64,000 nt of DNA from Leishmania mexicana MHOM/GT/2001/U1103 (lineage: Eukaryota > Euglenozoa > Kinetoplastea > Trypanosomatida > Trypanosomatidae), in contig NC_018338.1 in assembly GCF_000234665.1 (NCBI RefSeq), positions 174,501 to 238,500 on the forward strand. The letters are read 5' to 3'. This document shows, piece by piece, positions 30,101 to 37,858 of this stretch. The translations under genes and the position numbers were made by a program. The notes beneath the pieces were generated by a model. It saw only the letters and a program-made list of their open reading frames with translations, had not been told where the DNA came from and made no database searches. How positions within the stretch are numbered: the stretch's first letter is position 1; each line of letters starts with the position of its first letter.

Positions 30101-30518
30101 CTTGCGGGCCGAAATAGCAGCTGCGAAGATGCGTATGCGGCAATCCGTGCGGGCCCGAGCCGCTTACCAGCGCGAGCACCGAGCCATTGCAGTAGAGGTA
30201 GGCGACGACAGCGTCGTGAACGTGGCCGAGGTGCTCGGCAGTAGTGACACCGATAGCCTCTCTGAAGAGCAACGTGGGCCCGACAAGGTTGCCAGCACCG
30301 GTGTGGCAAGCCAGCGCTCTCACGAAAGTCAGACGATGTCGCATGATGCGATTCCCGTCGCTGCCTCCATTACGCCGCTAGGAAAGTCCGGGTTTACTCC
30401 GCGGCGTGCGCTGCAGCCGCACGAAGGGGCTGAGCCCCGCCGCATGGCCACTGTGCCGCTGCCCATTGCCACCACACGCCAAGAGCTCTTTGGCAGCAGC
30501 ACGCCACGCCGGAAGTGA
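24192..30518 (+). CDS. Large WD40-repeat protein of unknown function
   Basis: A protein of 2108 residues. WD40-type blades are seen as GG-ADGAVKLW near residue 75, LITGSSDHTLCWW near 485, LVLSGSNDGLVQLWDV near 1035 and LLTTGEDSVVMLWELPS near 1168. Weaker blades lie between them, so the first about 1200 residues probably fold as two propellers. The last about 900 residues look disordered (Ser/Ala/Thr/Pro-rich), with two short charged helical stretches (HHRRREEALRRL and ERQRRRDAAREKARLW). Three TPRR sites occur in the tail: GATPRR, GFTPRR and STPRRK at the very C-terminus. This layout suits a scaffold, but I do not recognise the family. No signal peptide or membrane segment is seen. Two exceptional inverted repeats fall in the coding sequence (listed separately). 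Confidence 0.85.
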   Translation: MHSSQSGTLATSPSPLKSPPQNFTPDTLPPAPFWLEEAPVYRDDWARQHPFIHLLFHRDIITRLVWCAAACRYLTGGADGAVKLWRSELQPRVSSSHAASLSSAERPALIPEAHVATLGGPVTDLRTSCREVGNSEVAVIASTDGTLTLCRTGTGETIRTLRGARGESLERCGTVAETGSGPTRAGLGPEDAIEDNDNGALAEGSRQFTQRSSKVLAWYAADTYSYRLAPSSDVAVVRRPVYTVRAYRNEAREARASPSNEYFQGLRTVAPTYEHLAPHEMMIADVLMHFSVAPASMTSTHTSAMPRQWYACAIALAAAPAVIHASNIGGCGSGASSSSQSALDPLLLLGFPQGLVQVYVLPQRWFALHQHGETRLDPPALRVPVFSALLHSAAVLCIEVIVSRDVVVSVSEDGTTQLRRLSCLRAPLRQLNVVVSLPTPMPRVLPSSLIPVPPRAPALRQRVGSAHGHSRLITCCCVDAEQQLLITGSSDHTLCWWSLMLGSSSTPIRIVSLRDTATTMVPRGSADGTSSPSSPPSMAARGGYPVDVSLFRRKLLAECHNEASPDVVSCGDAGGSSSLPRSFQVGLFLLVLDTERVVRIFDALSGKLITYEIESRAAAAAGSSGTVDSVSGVTKDVRLARYDCVNGADRVLLGGLCLVPWYLANAAASGVTRGHTASIIFTAWCASLKCAVTADAHHVFLWRLRAGRQRNPTAEVLRAWYIAAGVRSVALCDAAATDEPAHLQQPSLFIVHGSEPVIGQYDCLLRDSSPVPGMAELPQPRLLRQLSLRAGTDVACASVDALAAVTVMARTANATHAGSAAGVVTTYVLAACHTTRGTGYEESHAASEESRLYTYPLRLTRATTGPGSNHTPSTVDGATEPIAPVRELHLSDSRADDKNSMVSVLGLPCVDLLVVGGRRVLYTAPLSSAAMSAVPCHSLPPEWAAAQQLSWRGSNLSMRAPQPTAVFPGPLILLDDSTTLEMPDEETEGQANSSSAVAMELVDSSLTGFLSRLMHIPHDTAASAQDSAEAAVCLVLSGSNDGLVQLWDVQHGRELWQCRAVPTREPITALAVHQYAARWLVACGDQSGVVTLLDITSILQAARQVVAADAQVLPKPAASTTRWCSRHGLVRGEGRMLDRWLAHADAVSGAFFTTVPADVGDAAVTAPQLLTTGEDSVVMLWELPSWTLPSVSHVARNDELSGIPLLRPGEGADANKRRHYDVPVRVQPSMTKLPRAARQAYEPWRQQYVRERLLGGEDAELSAALTQFYTHDKSWSGMTASESKNAELGEDESEEEASLIDGAWAVLTADVRAFSGFVDPVEPQGEAPAVAPRPRTVVHAWCMSLLPDATSKITTATLSNSPPAAKHRPHRDKDKDSTYCESATLPFVPSEAARRVAPLPSPLILAFADRCCAGRAVGEHRSVHHRRLSECETGASSVRERLRQALRVVVRGSVRNSSPQCASGAWTGTRQTQGTPLGPSLLPPVADHFASTDGTPSPPPRLPEEASPVSDSMPCNIDVVNSEMSGTPPASAPISTAPGESFYGVTPNGLSQPVAKHGATPRRQLGFTDASDKSRSTQRPAPTAAFQNQSSRVVVAHCMGYRVHAPRVRRASADRWAGVTAKNGCLLRSRTPGEARHAAMSGSATAARLLHDYFVDTDADLGTEANAPHRSLAGGGVSATIMQQVNHHRRREEALRRLITLEQADLGTPGNKTAEMKRKLFGDAVNPPALRSGTVALGLPQCSVRQVSAATSQCERSMAKQPKTRIGGSSQKSPSPQAVMVNPPTAAQVLVSDAYLTPVLRRVGVSSAVLPDHAAAAQKVSTSVTAASLGSTLVPDSANSAWYVERQRRRDAAREKARLWNSQRVMKTLLEWTTQPVESCSGVAEPVRATEGCVEDGHTIALGTKASQPALHLPSILSLRRSTDSALLPVVKEAIEPPNAAAATLTTLLWVSPTTAIDVAVRQGLPSRKTLRAEIAAAKMRMRQSVRARAAYQREHRAIAVEVGDDSVVNVAEVLGSSDTDSLSEEQRGPDKVASTGVASQRSHESQTMSHDAIPVAASITPLGKSGFTPRRALQPHEGAEPRRMATVPLPIATTRQELFGSSTPRRK
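27247..27288. repeat. Perfect 18-bp inverted repeat with 6-nt loop inside the WD40 gene
   Basis: The left arm ACACGGCCGCCTCGGCGC (27247-27264) is the exact reverse complement of the right arm GCGCCGAGGCGGCCGTGT (27271-27288), with loop AGGACA. It encodes TAASAQDSAEAAV. Both arms are very GC-rich, so the mRNA hairpin would be very stable. Confidence 0.95.
27540..27570. repeat. Perfect 14-bp inverted repeat with 3-nt loop inside the WD40 gene
   Basis: The left arm GCCGCGAGCACCAC (27540-27553) pairs with GTGGTGCTCGCGGC (27557-27570) around loop TAG. It is 251 nt beyond the 18-bp hairpin, in the same coding sequence. Confidence 0.95.
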
Positions 30519-30849
30519 CGGGTTGGGAATTAGGCGAGGGGGGAAGCGTCCGTTCGCTCTTTACCTCTGTTCTTTCTTTGCTCAGTTTTTTTTGTTTTAC
30601 TCGTGGTGGATGTACATTACTCAGCTGGCTCATGTAACACCGAGAGGCCCTCTCACCCACTCCCCACCTACGCTGCTTGCTTGATGGGGGTTTTACGGTT
30701 GCTGCCTTGATCTTGCCCTCCGCGCACGCACAAGCGCCGACGGCATCCAACTGCGCTTTTTTTAGCAGGAAGACAAACAGTTGTGGCGAATGGACGCGTG
30801 TGTGCGTGCTGCGTTTTGAGCCTCTTCTCTCGCCGCATGACTCCGCGAT
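30519..30849. other. Intergenic / proximal 3'UTR of the WD40 gene
   Basis: No gene is recognised. It holds a T-rich tract at about 30560-30600 (TTCTTTGCTCAGTTTTTTTTG). It precedes the SIDER-like element. Confidence 0.55.
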
Positions 30850-31440
30850 GGCGTGCGAGGGAGAGGGCAAAGCAGTGTCCTTGATGACGGGAAGGGGGGA
30901 CACCCCCCAGTGCGCGGTATCTCAGGGTCCAGGGCCCCCCCCTCCGCAACAATGTGTGTGGGGGGGAAAGCCAGGCAGCAGCAACCCCTTCTCTATCGCT
31001 TTTCAATGCCGAGTCGCTTCTGGTGGGTGACAAGGTCATGCACGTACGACGTAGGGGGGAGGTCAGAGCAATGTATCGCTGCTGATGGTGGCGGTCAGGT
31101 CCTGTATGACGTGCCGTCGGATCACCCTGCAACCGGGTTAGCACGTCTGCGCCATCGATGTTATAGGCACAGTGCCAGCGTGACTTGAAAGTATCTCACA
31201 CGATCTTCATTGCCTACTGATGTGGGGAGCCTGAGCCACCCCGAGGGATGTACCAGGGGTGGCGAGCGGCCTGCGAGGCGGGTGGTGAGAAGATTTTGAG
31301 ACCGAGATCGTGCTGAGGTAACTGGGTCGGCGCATTGCTGCAACGCGTGTGTCTACCGCTGCATTTCACCATCGCGGATGTGTCCATGCGGCAGGCCATC
31401 TGGGCAGTAGAGTGGAGCGCAGCTCATGTTCTCTCGCATA
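30850..31440 (+). mobile_element. SIDER2-like degenerate retroposon
   Basis: About 590 nt of mixed-composition, non-coding DNA, unlike the C/T-rich DNA around it. I match it from memory to the SIDER2 family found in Leishmania 3'UTRs by phrases such as CTTCTGGTGGGTGACAAGG, GACGTGCCGTCGGATCACCC, GAGCCTGAGCCACCCCGAGG and GGCGAGCGGCCTGCGAGGCG. The size fits SIDERs (about 0.55 kb). The element lies in the 3'UTR region of the WD40 gene in sense orientation. SIDER2 copies are known to promote mRNA decay or affect translation. Ends are approximate, and no alignment could be run. Confidence 0.6.
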
Positions 31441-32316
31441 AAATGGAAACACGTTGAAAAGGATGAAGTGGTGCGCCTACCCTCTCCAGGGCGTGTGAAA
31501 ATAAACACGGTGTCTGCCGAATGGGACGGCGTAGTCTGTGTGCGCTTGCGCGGTCACCCCAACACGTTCGTGTGACAAGGACGATGTGGCGCTGGTGCAC
31601 TTCACAACAGAAGAAAATAAAGAGGGAAGAGTACAACACGCACGCAACACATCGTTGGCGCTTCCATGTGCAGACTTGCTGATTCACCACACTTCTCCGC
31701 CATTGACGCTCTCTTTCTCCCTCCCCCTCCCTCGGTGTGCTGCTGCCGCCGCCTCATATACGCCCACGTACACGCACCCCCGCACATGCTGCTCCTCTCC
31801 CCCCCCCCTTCATCACCAGCTTTGTCTTCAGCCTTCCCCTTTTCCCGTTGTTTTCTGCTCTGCACCTCCCTTGCCCTCCCTCACACCTCTCCCTCTTCAC
31901 CCCCCCCCGTCCTCCCTTCACGCCTTTTGGGCTTTCTTCGTTTTCTGCTTGGTGGTGGTGGTGGTGGTGCTCACGGTTCGCGTGTGTACGTGTGTCTGTG
32001 TGTGTGGGGGGTGGTTTTCTGTTTTGTTTACCTCCCCCTCCCCCCGCCAACGACGTCATCTCGCCCTCCCTCTCCCCTCTTGTCTCTCTTCGTGGACGCA
32101 TCCTGTTCTTCCTGTGCTGTTCATCATTGGCATCTTCGACTGCCCTCTCCCCGCATCCCCTTTTTTTCTTGGGTGTTTTTCGCTGCAGCGCGTTTGGTCC
32201 GCTGTGCCGGCGCTGATCTTGGTGTCTGGTGCGAGCGCCTCTCATTTTCTTTTCCTCTTCTTGTTGCCGTTGCTCTGCTGCCTCGCCGTCCTTTCTTCCT
32301 TTGCCTTTTAATTCCC
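31441..32316. other. Intergenic polypyrimidine region upstream of VPS60
   Basis: A very C/T-rich stretch with a short (GGT)n run at about 31950-31972 and (GT)n nearby. Open frames here, including one that runs in frame into VPS60 from 31666, are translations of the polypyrimidine DNA and are not genes. Confidence 0.7.
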
Positions 32317-32318
32317 AG
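32317..32318 (+). promoter_or_regulatory. Candidate spliced-leader acceptor AG for VPS60
   Basis: The long tract ending CCTTTGCCTTTTAATTCCC is followed at once by AG. The mature 5'UTR would be 61 nt to ATG 32380, which excludes the upstream in-frame extension. Confidence 0.7.
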
Positions 32319-32379
32319 CACACACACGAATACACACACACACACCTTCACAGCAACAGCGTCGAAAAAAAAACGAAAA

Positions 32380-33054
32380 ATGAACCGCCTCTTCGGTAAG
32401 GCGAACAACGCCCCCAAGGCAACCTTGGAGGATGCCAGCAACCGCATCAGCTGCCGCTCAGACGTCGTCGATGCCCGCATCGCCAAGATCGATGCCGAGC
32501 TGATGAAGGTGAAGGAGCAGATCCAGCGCTCGCGGGGCATGACGCAGAGCCGGTACAAGCAGCGAGCCGTGCAGTTGCTGCAGCAGAAGCGCATGTACCA
32601 GGGTCAGCAGGACATGATGATGCAGCAGCAGTTCAATGTGGATCAGCTGCACTTCACGACAGAGACGATGAAGGACACGCACGTGCAGGTGGACGCGATG
32701 AAGCAGGCGAACAAAGAGCTGCGCAAGGGCATGAGGAAGCTGGACTTGGACAAGGTTGAGAACCTGCAGGACGAACTCGCCGACCTGTATGCGGACACGC
32801 AGGAGATTCAGGAAATCATGGGCCGCGCCTACAGCGTGCCGGAAGACATCGACGAGGACGAGATGCTTGGCGAGCTGGACGCGCTCGACTTCGACATGGA
32901 GAAGGAAAACGACGCTGACTACCTTGCTGAAGCATTGGCTATGCCAGGTACGAAGCTGCCCGACGTGCCAACGGACAGCAAGGTTGATGCAGGCGGTCAG
33001 AAGGAGTCGAGTACGGCGGACCCGTACAGCCTCGAGCAGCAGCTGGGCCTGTGA
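32380..33054 (+). CDS. VPS60: ESCRT-III subunit VPS60 / CHMP5 (SNF7 family)
   Basis: A protein of 224 residues, close to the usual 217-229. It opens with MNRLFGK, the signature start of CHMP5/Vps60, followed by the basic helical core (DVVDARIAKIDAELMKVKEQ, then KQRAVQLLQQKRMY and VDAMKQANKELRKGMRKL). The C-terminal half turns acidic (EDIDEDEMLGELDALDFD) and ends with the region that in relatives binds MIT-domain partners such as Vta1/LIP5. ESCRT-III polymers drive membrane scission at endosomes and at cytokinesis, and Vps60 is a regulatory late-acting subunit. The ATG at 32380 is chosen because it gives the family N-terminus and lies just after the splice acceptor. An open frame continues upstream to 31666, but it is pyrimidine-tract sequence. 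Confidence 0.95.
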   Translation: MNRLFGKANNAPKATLEDASNRISCRSDVVDARIAKIDAELMKVKEQIQRSRGMTQSRYKQRAVQLLQQKRMYQGQQDMMMQQQFNVDQLHFTTETMKDTHVQVDAMKQANKELRKGMRKLDLDKVENLQDELADLYADTQEIQEIMGRAYSVPEDIDEDEMLGELDALDFDMEKENDADYLAEALAMPGTKLPDVPTDSKVDAGGQKESSTADPYSLEQQLGL

Positions 33055-34524
33055 TAAGGTAGATGGAAAAAGGAAGGCGGAAAGAATGCACCTGCGAGGA
33101 CACCGCGATCGAATCGGTGTCAACTCTGTATGGGCGCGGCTTCTTCTCCCCCCGCCCCTTTTTTTGTCGCGTCGTCAACGCGAACAGCACGCACCTCTCT
33201 CCACGTATAGGTGCCTCAAGTCCATTGACGTCCACGAAGAGTGTGTATTGGGTACGTGTCCCGGGCAGGACGACTCGGTACAGCTGTAATGCAGCTGTAA
33301 GCCAACACGTTTGCTGTCTCCATCACCCTCAACCTCAACCTCAACCTCCCCGACAGCCTTGGGAGGTCCTCAGCAGAGAAGCTGAGCTCAGATGGTGGAG
33401 GGGGGCTTGTTCGTGTTGTATGATATCTGCTCAGCCTCCGCTTAGCTCGCCGCCCTTTCCTTCTCGCTTTCGACACAGCCGTAGTGCCATCCTCTCTCTT
33501 TCGACAGTGCATGAGGGGAGGGAGGAGATCAAGCACACACACACGCAGCGATACCGGAATCAAGGATATATCAGTAATTCACTTGTGCCGCCATGCGTCA
33601 GCGGTTGTGGCGGCAGGGCACGGGACGGAGGAGGAGTGGGGGGAGGGTGGCGCACAGCCAGAAACTTTCACGCGCTTGAAACGATCGTGGATTCCAGTGT
33701 GTCTGCTTCGGCGCAGAGGGGTCGATGGTGCCCTACTCCTGTCTCCGCCTCGTCTCTCCTTCCTCCGTTTCGCTTGTGTTCTTCACTCTCAAATGCTTCT
33801 CTCCTCCCCACTCCACCCCTCCACTCCGCCATCGCCACTGCCCCCACCCTCAACTTCCCCCTCGGTCTTGTGGAGGAGGGGGGGTATGGGCAGGTGCGCT
33901 GGTATGTTGCATGGGTCCATACGTGTGCGTGCGCGTCCCTTCATGTCGTCGTCTTTTTCCCTCTATGAACGTTTCGTTTGCTTTTCAGTGGAGACGTGCA
34001 CCTACACACGGGTGATGGACGGTTGTGATGTGATTTGTGTGCGTGCGTGCGTGTCTTCTCCTTTTTTCTTGTTTGGCGGCCGTGTCGCACACATGCAAAA
34101 CGCCTGAGGGAACTGGAAAGCCGTTCTGTCAACACTAGCAAGACCTGCAGGTATGGGCTGTCGATGAGCTCGGTCTTTGAGTGCGTGAGGCCTCAAAGTG
34201 CACCTATTCACACAGCCTCCCCTTTACTGGGATCAACGAAGAGGTGTTGCTCTTCGGGCATTCCGTCTCCCTTCCTGTGTGCAGACTGCGTCGGCACATG
34301 AGCTGCAGTTTGACCCACTGCTGTGCTCGTCCCTCTCGCCCCGTGACGCACCTGCGAGGGGCACCGTTGCACTTTGCTGCCACAGCCACCCTATCGCTGT
34401 TCTATTCTCCCCTCCCTCCCCCTCCCACCCCGTGGTTTTCTCACGGACGTGCGTACGTGTGCTGCCACGCGCAAGGGCGACTAACCCAACGCTCGGTACG
34501 CGGTGAAAAGCCTCTCCTTTTCCT
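33055..34524. other. Intergenic region
   Basis: About 1.5 kb with no credible gene. It contains a short CTCAAC repeat at about 33326-33350 and C/T tracts. One open frame (33063-33968) starts 9 nt after the VPS60 stop but has no trans-splicing signal of its own and simple-sequence composition. The AG at 34474-34475, after a long C/T tract (about 34390-34440), is a candidate acceptor for the next gene. Confidence 0.6.
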
Positions 34525-36675
34525 ATGCCCTACCCGGCGATACTCTCCGAGCACACCATAGCAAGGGGCGTGCACGCGTCATGTCTACCCGTGTCCATTC
34601 CGCATCAGCTCCCCGACCTCGAGGTTGTCGGCCAGACACCTGTGCCGCACCGCGTTTCTGCCTCTTGCACGCTCCTGCGAGTACACCGGCGCTCGGCATA
34701 TGAGCTGGCTCGGGCGCAGGCTCGATGTGCCGACATCGCCGCGGCGGTGGTCGTGGCAGAGTGGAGTTCGTGCTCAGAGCACGCAGCGGCACCTGCACGT
34801 GGCGATGAGGCTTCTTTCTTTCTTTGCCGCTGTGGCAGGGGCTCAGGTGCCAGCTCCGCAGCACCACCATCAAGCGTCACGTGCTCTACTCACTGGGCGG
34901 TGCTGAGAGTGCGCTGTGTACCGCACACAGCTAGCGCAGTTGGGCTCGAGTGCTACCGAAGCGGTGGTGGTACCTGTCAGCAGTGGATGGCGTGGCGTCT
35001 TCGACTGGGCACTGTCCTGTACGCCTCTGACTGGCAGTTTCTCGTGTCTCAGCAAGACCGAGAAGAAACAGCGACTGACAGCTCCTTCGATCTCGGCGCC
35101 ACTGGCGCGAAGAGAGAGGCAACTGTCAGAGCAGACATGGATGCGCTCAGCACGTTCTTTCCCGCGCTGCACCACAGTCACTACTACGCTACAGCGCAGG
35201 CCTTTGTGCACCACTGTCGACACAGCGACGAACACCTCGTCTGGTGTGAAAAAGACCCCCTTTTATCAGTAGAGTGGGCAGGTGTGGAGGAGGCGCAAAC
35301 AGAGGTGCTGACACACCATGACGCGGGTTCACCTACGGCCAAGGAGTGCGGCAACGCTGGAGTGGAATGCACCTCAGTAGTGGCGCCGGAGAACTCGTAT
35401 ATGTGGCGGCCGCACGTGAGTGGAAGCCGCAAGCGCCGGCGTCGCTGGCTGTCGCAGCGCGGACGCGAATGCCCTAGTGCGCGGGCTCGCCACGACGCAG
35501 TTTCGTCATTTACGCACCACCGATCCACCCGAGCGATCACTCTTTCGTGCTCGGTCGACACAACAACCGCCACCAGCGCCGTGGCGCTGGACTCGATCTG
35601 TTGTGCGTACCTTCTTGGGCTGAAGCATCATCACGACTGCCTCTCCGCAAGCGGCGAGGGGTCAGTGTCCACGACTGCCGCAGCCCCCGCAGGCGTTCAG
35701 AAGCAGTGCAGCGAATCCCCAAATGTGCCGCAGCCGCCGCTGTACACCTCGAGTGAGCACGTTGAAGAAGTGCTGCAGTCGTCGTCTTTTGCGCGCTGGT
35801 ACCTTGCCCTGCGCCCGGCGTGCCGATCCGCCCTTCACGTACCACGCAGCGGTGGAGCAGCGGCGGCGGCGACATTGGAGGTGAGAGGCACGGAGGAGGC
35901 CGGTTCCGATGAAGCACGCCGCAGGGCTCTGCAGGAAGTATTTCTCCACGGCATCGCCGTCTCTCTGGCACTTTGGTTTTGCACGCGCCGCCGCCGCAGC
36001 AGCAGCATTGGCACTGTCGAGGGGTTTGCGCTGCAACAGCGCGAGCCTTCTCCAACCCCTTTCACAACATCCACAGGGGACACCACCGTACTCGTCGCAG
36101 CGCTATTGAGGGACTGGTGGAATCAGCTCAGCCAGGAGGCGGCGGAGTTCTTAGCTGTGTCTGAGACAGCCGCACGAGCGAGCCCGCAGCGGCGATGGAG
36201 CCGTTGCTGTATCGCCCACCAGGTGTGGGCGAGTCTTCAGATGTGGGACTGTGCTAGCAGTCGGCGTCCTGCTGCAGCCGTGGCACCTCCACCGGCGCCG
36301 CTGGTGCGTCTCTGTGTGGCTTGCGCAATCGTCGTGACATGCGCTCACCGCAGCCAAGAGCGGATGCTGTGCTGGAATGTGTGTGCACCAACGGTGGAAC
36401 CAAGTGACGTGAATGCTGACAAGACGGTCGACTATGATGCATCGGCTGGAGCACGGTCAACGCGCAGCGACACTAACGGTGGTGCTCCTGACGGCAGTGG
36501 CCGAGCACCAAGCATCGATGGAGTCGCGTCAAGCATGCGGTGCATCTCCGCGTCGTGTCGACTTCCTCGCATGTCAGTCAAGGAGAGCCGCCGCTGGTGC
36601 GACGATTACCGCGCATGCATGGACCTAGTCCTGCAGCTTCTCTTTGCCGAGCAGCAACAGCACTGGGCACCGTGA
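34525..36675 (+). CDS. Hypothetical protein, 716 residues, function unknown
   Basis: A single long open frame with trypanosomatid-coding composition (Ala/Ser/Arg-rich, GC-rich third positions), starting 50 nt after a candidate splice acceptor and ending TGA at 36675. I recognise no domain. It has many Cys, His and Trp residues without regular spacing and short Ser/Arg/Pro-rich insertions. A few stretches look folded: about 205-250 (MDALSTFFPALHHSHYYATA and following), about 350-375 (AVALDSICCAYLLGLKHHHD) and about 470-500 (ALQEVFLHGIAVSLALWF). There is no clear signal peptide or membrane helix. The exact start is uncertain, and the next in-frame Met is about 150 codons on (MAWRLRLG). Confidence 0.65.
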   Translation: MPYPAILSEHTIARGVHASCLPVSIPHQLPDLEVVGQTPVPHRVSASCTLLRVHRRSAYELARAQARCADIAAAVVVAEWSSCSEHAAAPARGDEASFFLCRCGRGSGASSAAPPSSVTCSTHWAVLRVRCVPHTASAVGLECYRSGGGTCQQWMAWRLRLGTVLYASDWQFLVSQQDREETATDSSFDLGATGAKREATVRADMDALSTFFPALHHSHYYATAQAFVHHCRHSDEHLVWCEKDPLLSVEWAGVEEAQTEVLTHHDAGSPTAKECGNAGVECTSVVAPENSYMWRPHVSGSRKRRRRWLSQRGRECPSARARHDAVSSFTHHRSTRAITLSCSVDTTTATSAVALDSICCAYLLGLKHHHDCLSASGEGSVSTTAAAPAGVQKQCSESPNVPQPPLYTSSEHVEEVLQSSSFARWYLALRPACRSALHVPRSGGAAAAATLEVRGTEEAGSDEARRRALQEVFLHGIAVSLALWFCTRRRRSSSIGTVEGFALQQREPSPTPFTTSTGDTTVLVAALLRDWWNQLSQEAAEFLAVSETAARASPQRRWSRCCIAHQVWASLQMWDCASSRRPAAAVAPPPAPLVRLCVACAIVVTCAHRSQERMLCWNVCAPTVEPSDVNADKTVDYDASAGARSTRSDTNGGAPDGSGRAPSIDGVASSMRCISASCRLPRMSVKESRRWCDDYRACMDLVLQLLFAEQQQHWAP

Positions 36676-37298
36676 TGCGGGCATGCAGGGCGACAGAGGT
36701 GAGTGAAGCTGCCCTCTCGCACGCGGGGCGCCTCTCACGCCCTCCTTCTCCTAAAGTCACTACATGAGCTTTCCTTTTTGTTTGTTTTCGTCTTTCGGCT
36801 GCTATGTGTTGAGAGCGGCGGTGTGTGTCCGGTGCTCCTCACGCACCCAGACACGCCGCACTCACGTCTTTTCTCTGCTACTTGCTGCGCAAACACATGA
36901 GCGGATAGCAAAAAGAGCAGAGAGGTACAAAGTCGCCGTTGCACAAGCGCGCGCGACTACGAAGCCTTCAATGCTTGTAGGTTGCCATCTTCTGCCGAGA
37001 TGTTGGTGCGTACTCATTGCGCAGTCTCCACGCATGTCCAAGCACGCACTTATCATGCCCTCTCCCCCCCCCTCTCTTCGGAAAGGGGCATGACAACGCT
37101 CCCAACGCCCTCCGTGTGCTTGGATCTTTGCACATGCTGACGCTCGCGACCTTCGCGTCTTGCGGTGTCCACCATTGCCGTCAACCCTCCCAGTCCTCCA
37201 TTCCTTTCCGGACCTCTTCATCCTCTTGCTCGCTCTTTCGTCTTTGCCCTAACATCTCTACACACCTCGGCACACCCTTTCCCGGCGCACATTGGTGT
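36676..37298. other. Intergenic region before eL20
   Basis: No gene is seen in about 620 nt. C/T-rich stretches at about 37060-37080 and 37186-37280 precede the acceptor of the ribosomal protein gene. Confidence 0.65.
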
Positions 37299-37300
37299 AG
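37299..37300 (+). promoter_or_regulatory. Candidate spliced-leader acceptor AG for eL20
   Basis: The polypyrimidine stretch 37195-37285 is followed by ATTGGTGTAG, the first AG after the tract. The mature 5'UTR would be 18 nt, which is short, as is common for ribosomal protein mRNAs in trypanosomatids. Confidence 0.65.
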
Positions 37301-37318
37301 TGAACCAAAGAGGAAGCA

Positions 37319-37858
37319 ATGGTCAAGCCGCACTTGCGCCACTACCAGGTGGTCGGCCGCGAGTCGCCCTCGGAGAAGAACCCTGAGCCGACCGTGTACA
37401 AGTTTGAGGTGTTCGCCCCAAACTTCGTCGTCGCCAAGAGCCGTTTCTGGCGCATGATGAGGGTCAAGAACAAGGTCAAGTCCACTCACGGTGATGTGCT
37501 CTCCTGCAATGTCGTGAAGGATGCGAAGCTGGTGGCGCGCAACTACCTGGTCGACATCGCGTACTACAGCCAGCGCTGCGGCTACACGCGCATGGTCAAG
37601 GAGTTCCGCGACGTCTCCAAGACCGGCGCCGTGAGCCAGGCGTACCACGATCTGGCCTCCCGCCACCGTGCCCGCTACCACAACATCGAGGTGCTGAACG
37701 TGAAGAGCATCCCGGACCACGAGGTGAAGCACCTGAGCATTGCCCAGTACCACGCCCCGAACCTGTCCTTCCCGCTCCTGCAGCGCCGCACCAAGGCGGC
37801 CCGCAAGGACCGTGCCATCTTCGTCAAGAAGAACACGAAGCGCGCGGTGGTGGCGTGA
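37319..37858 (+). CDS. RPL18A: 60S ribosomal protein eL20 (L18a)
   Basis: A protein of 179 residues, the size of human L18a (176). Family landmarks are visible in order: HYQVVGR near the N-terminus, FAPNFVVAKSRFW at about 37-49, RDVSKTGAVSQAYHD at about 98-112 and ASRHRARYHNIEVLNV at about 114-129, then a basic C-terminal tail. It is a structural component of the large cytosolic ribosomal subunit. Length and motifs are complete, and codon use is strongly biased to C/G third positions, as expected for a highly expressed gene. Confidence 0.97.
   Translation: MVKPHLRHYQVVGRESPSEKNPEPTVYKFEVFAPNFVVAKSRFWRMMRVKNKVKSTHGDVLSCNVVKDAKLVARNYLVDIAYYSQRCGYTRMVKEFRDVSKTGAVSQAYHDLASRHRARYHNIEVLNVKSIPDHEVKHLSIAQYHAPNLSFPLLQRRTKAARKDRAIFVKKNTKRAVVA

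Noticed and set aside
31666..32379. N-terminal extension of VPS60 by 238 codons
   Set aside because: The added residues are Ser/Pro/Leu/Phe translations of the polypyrimidine tract, and the splice acceptor at 32317-32318 would remove most of them. MNRLFGK is the family start.
33326..33352. CTCAAC repeats as a possible interstitial telomere repeat
   Set aside because: The unit is not the TTAGGG/CCCTAA telomere repeat, and only about three copies are present.
33063..33968. 301-residue frame just after VPS60
   Set aside because: It begins 9 nt after the VPS60 stop without room for trans-splicing, contains simple-sequence stretches and shows no recognisable domain.
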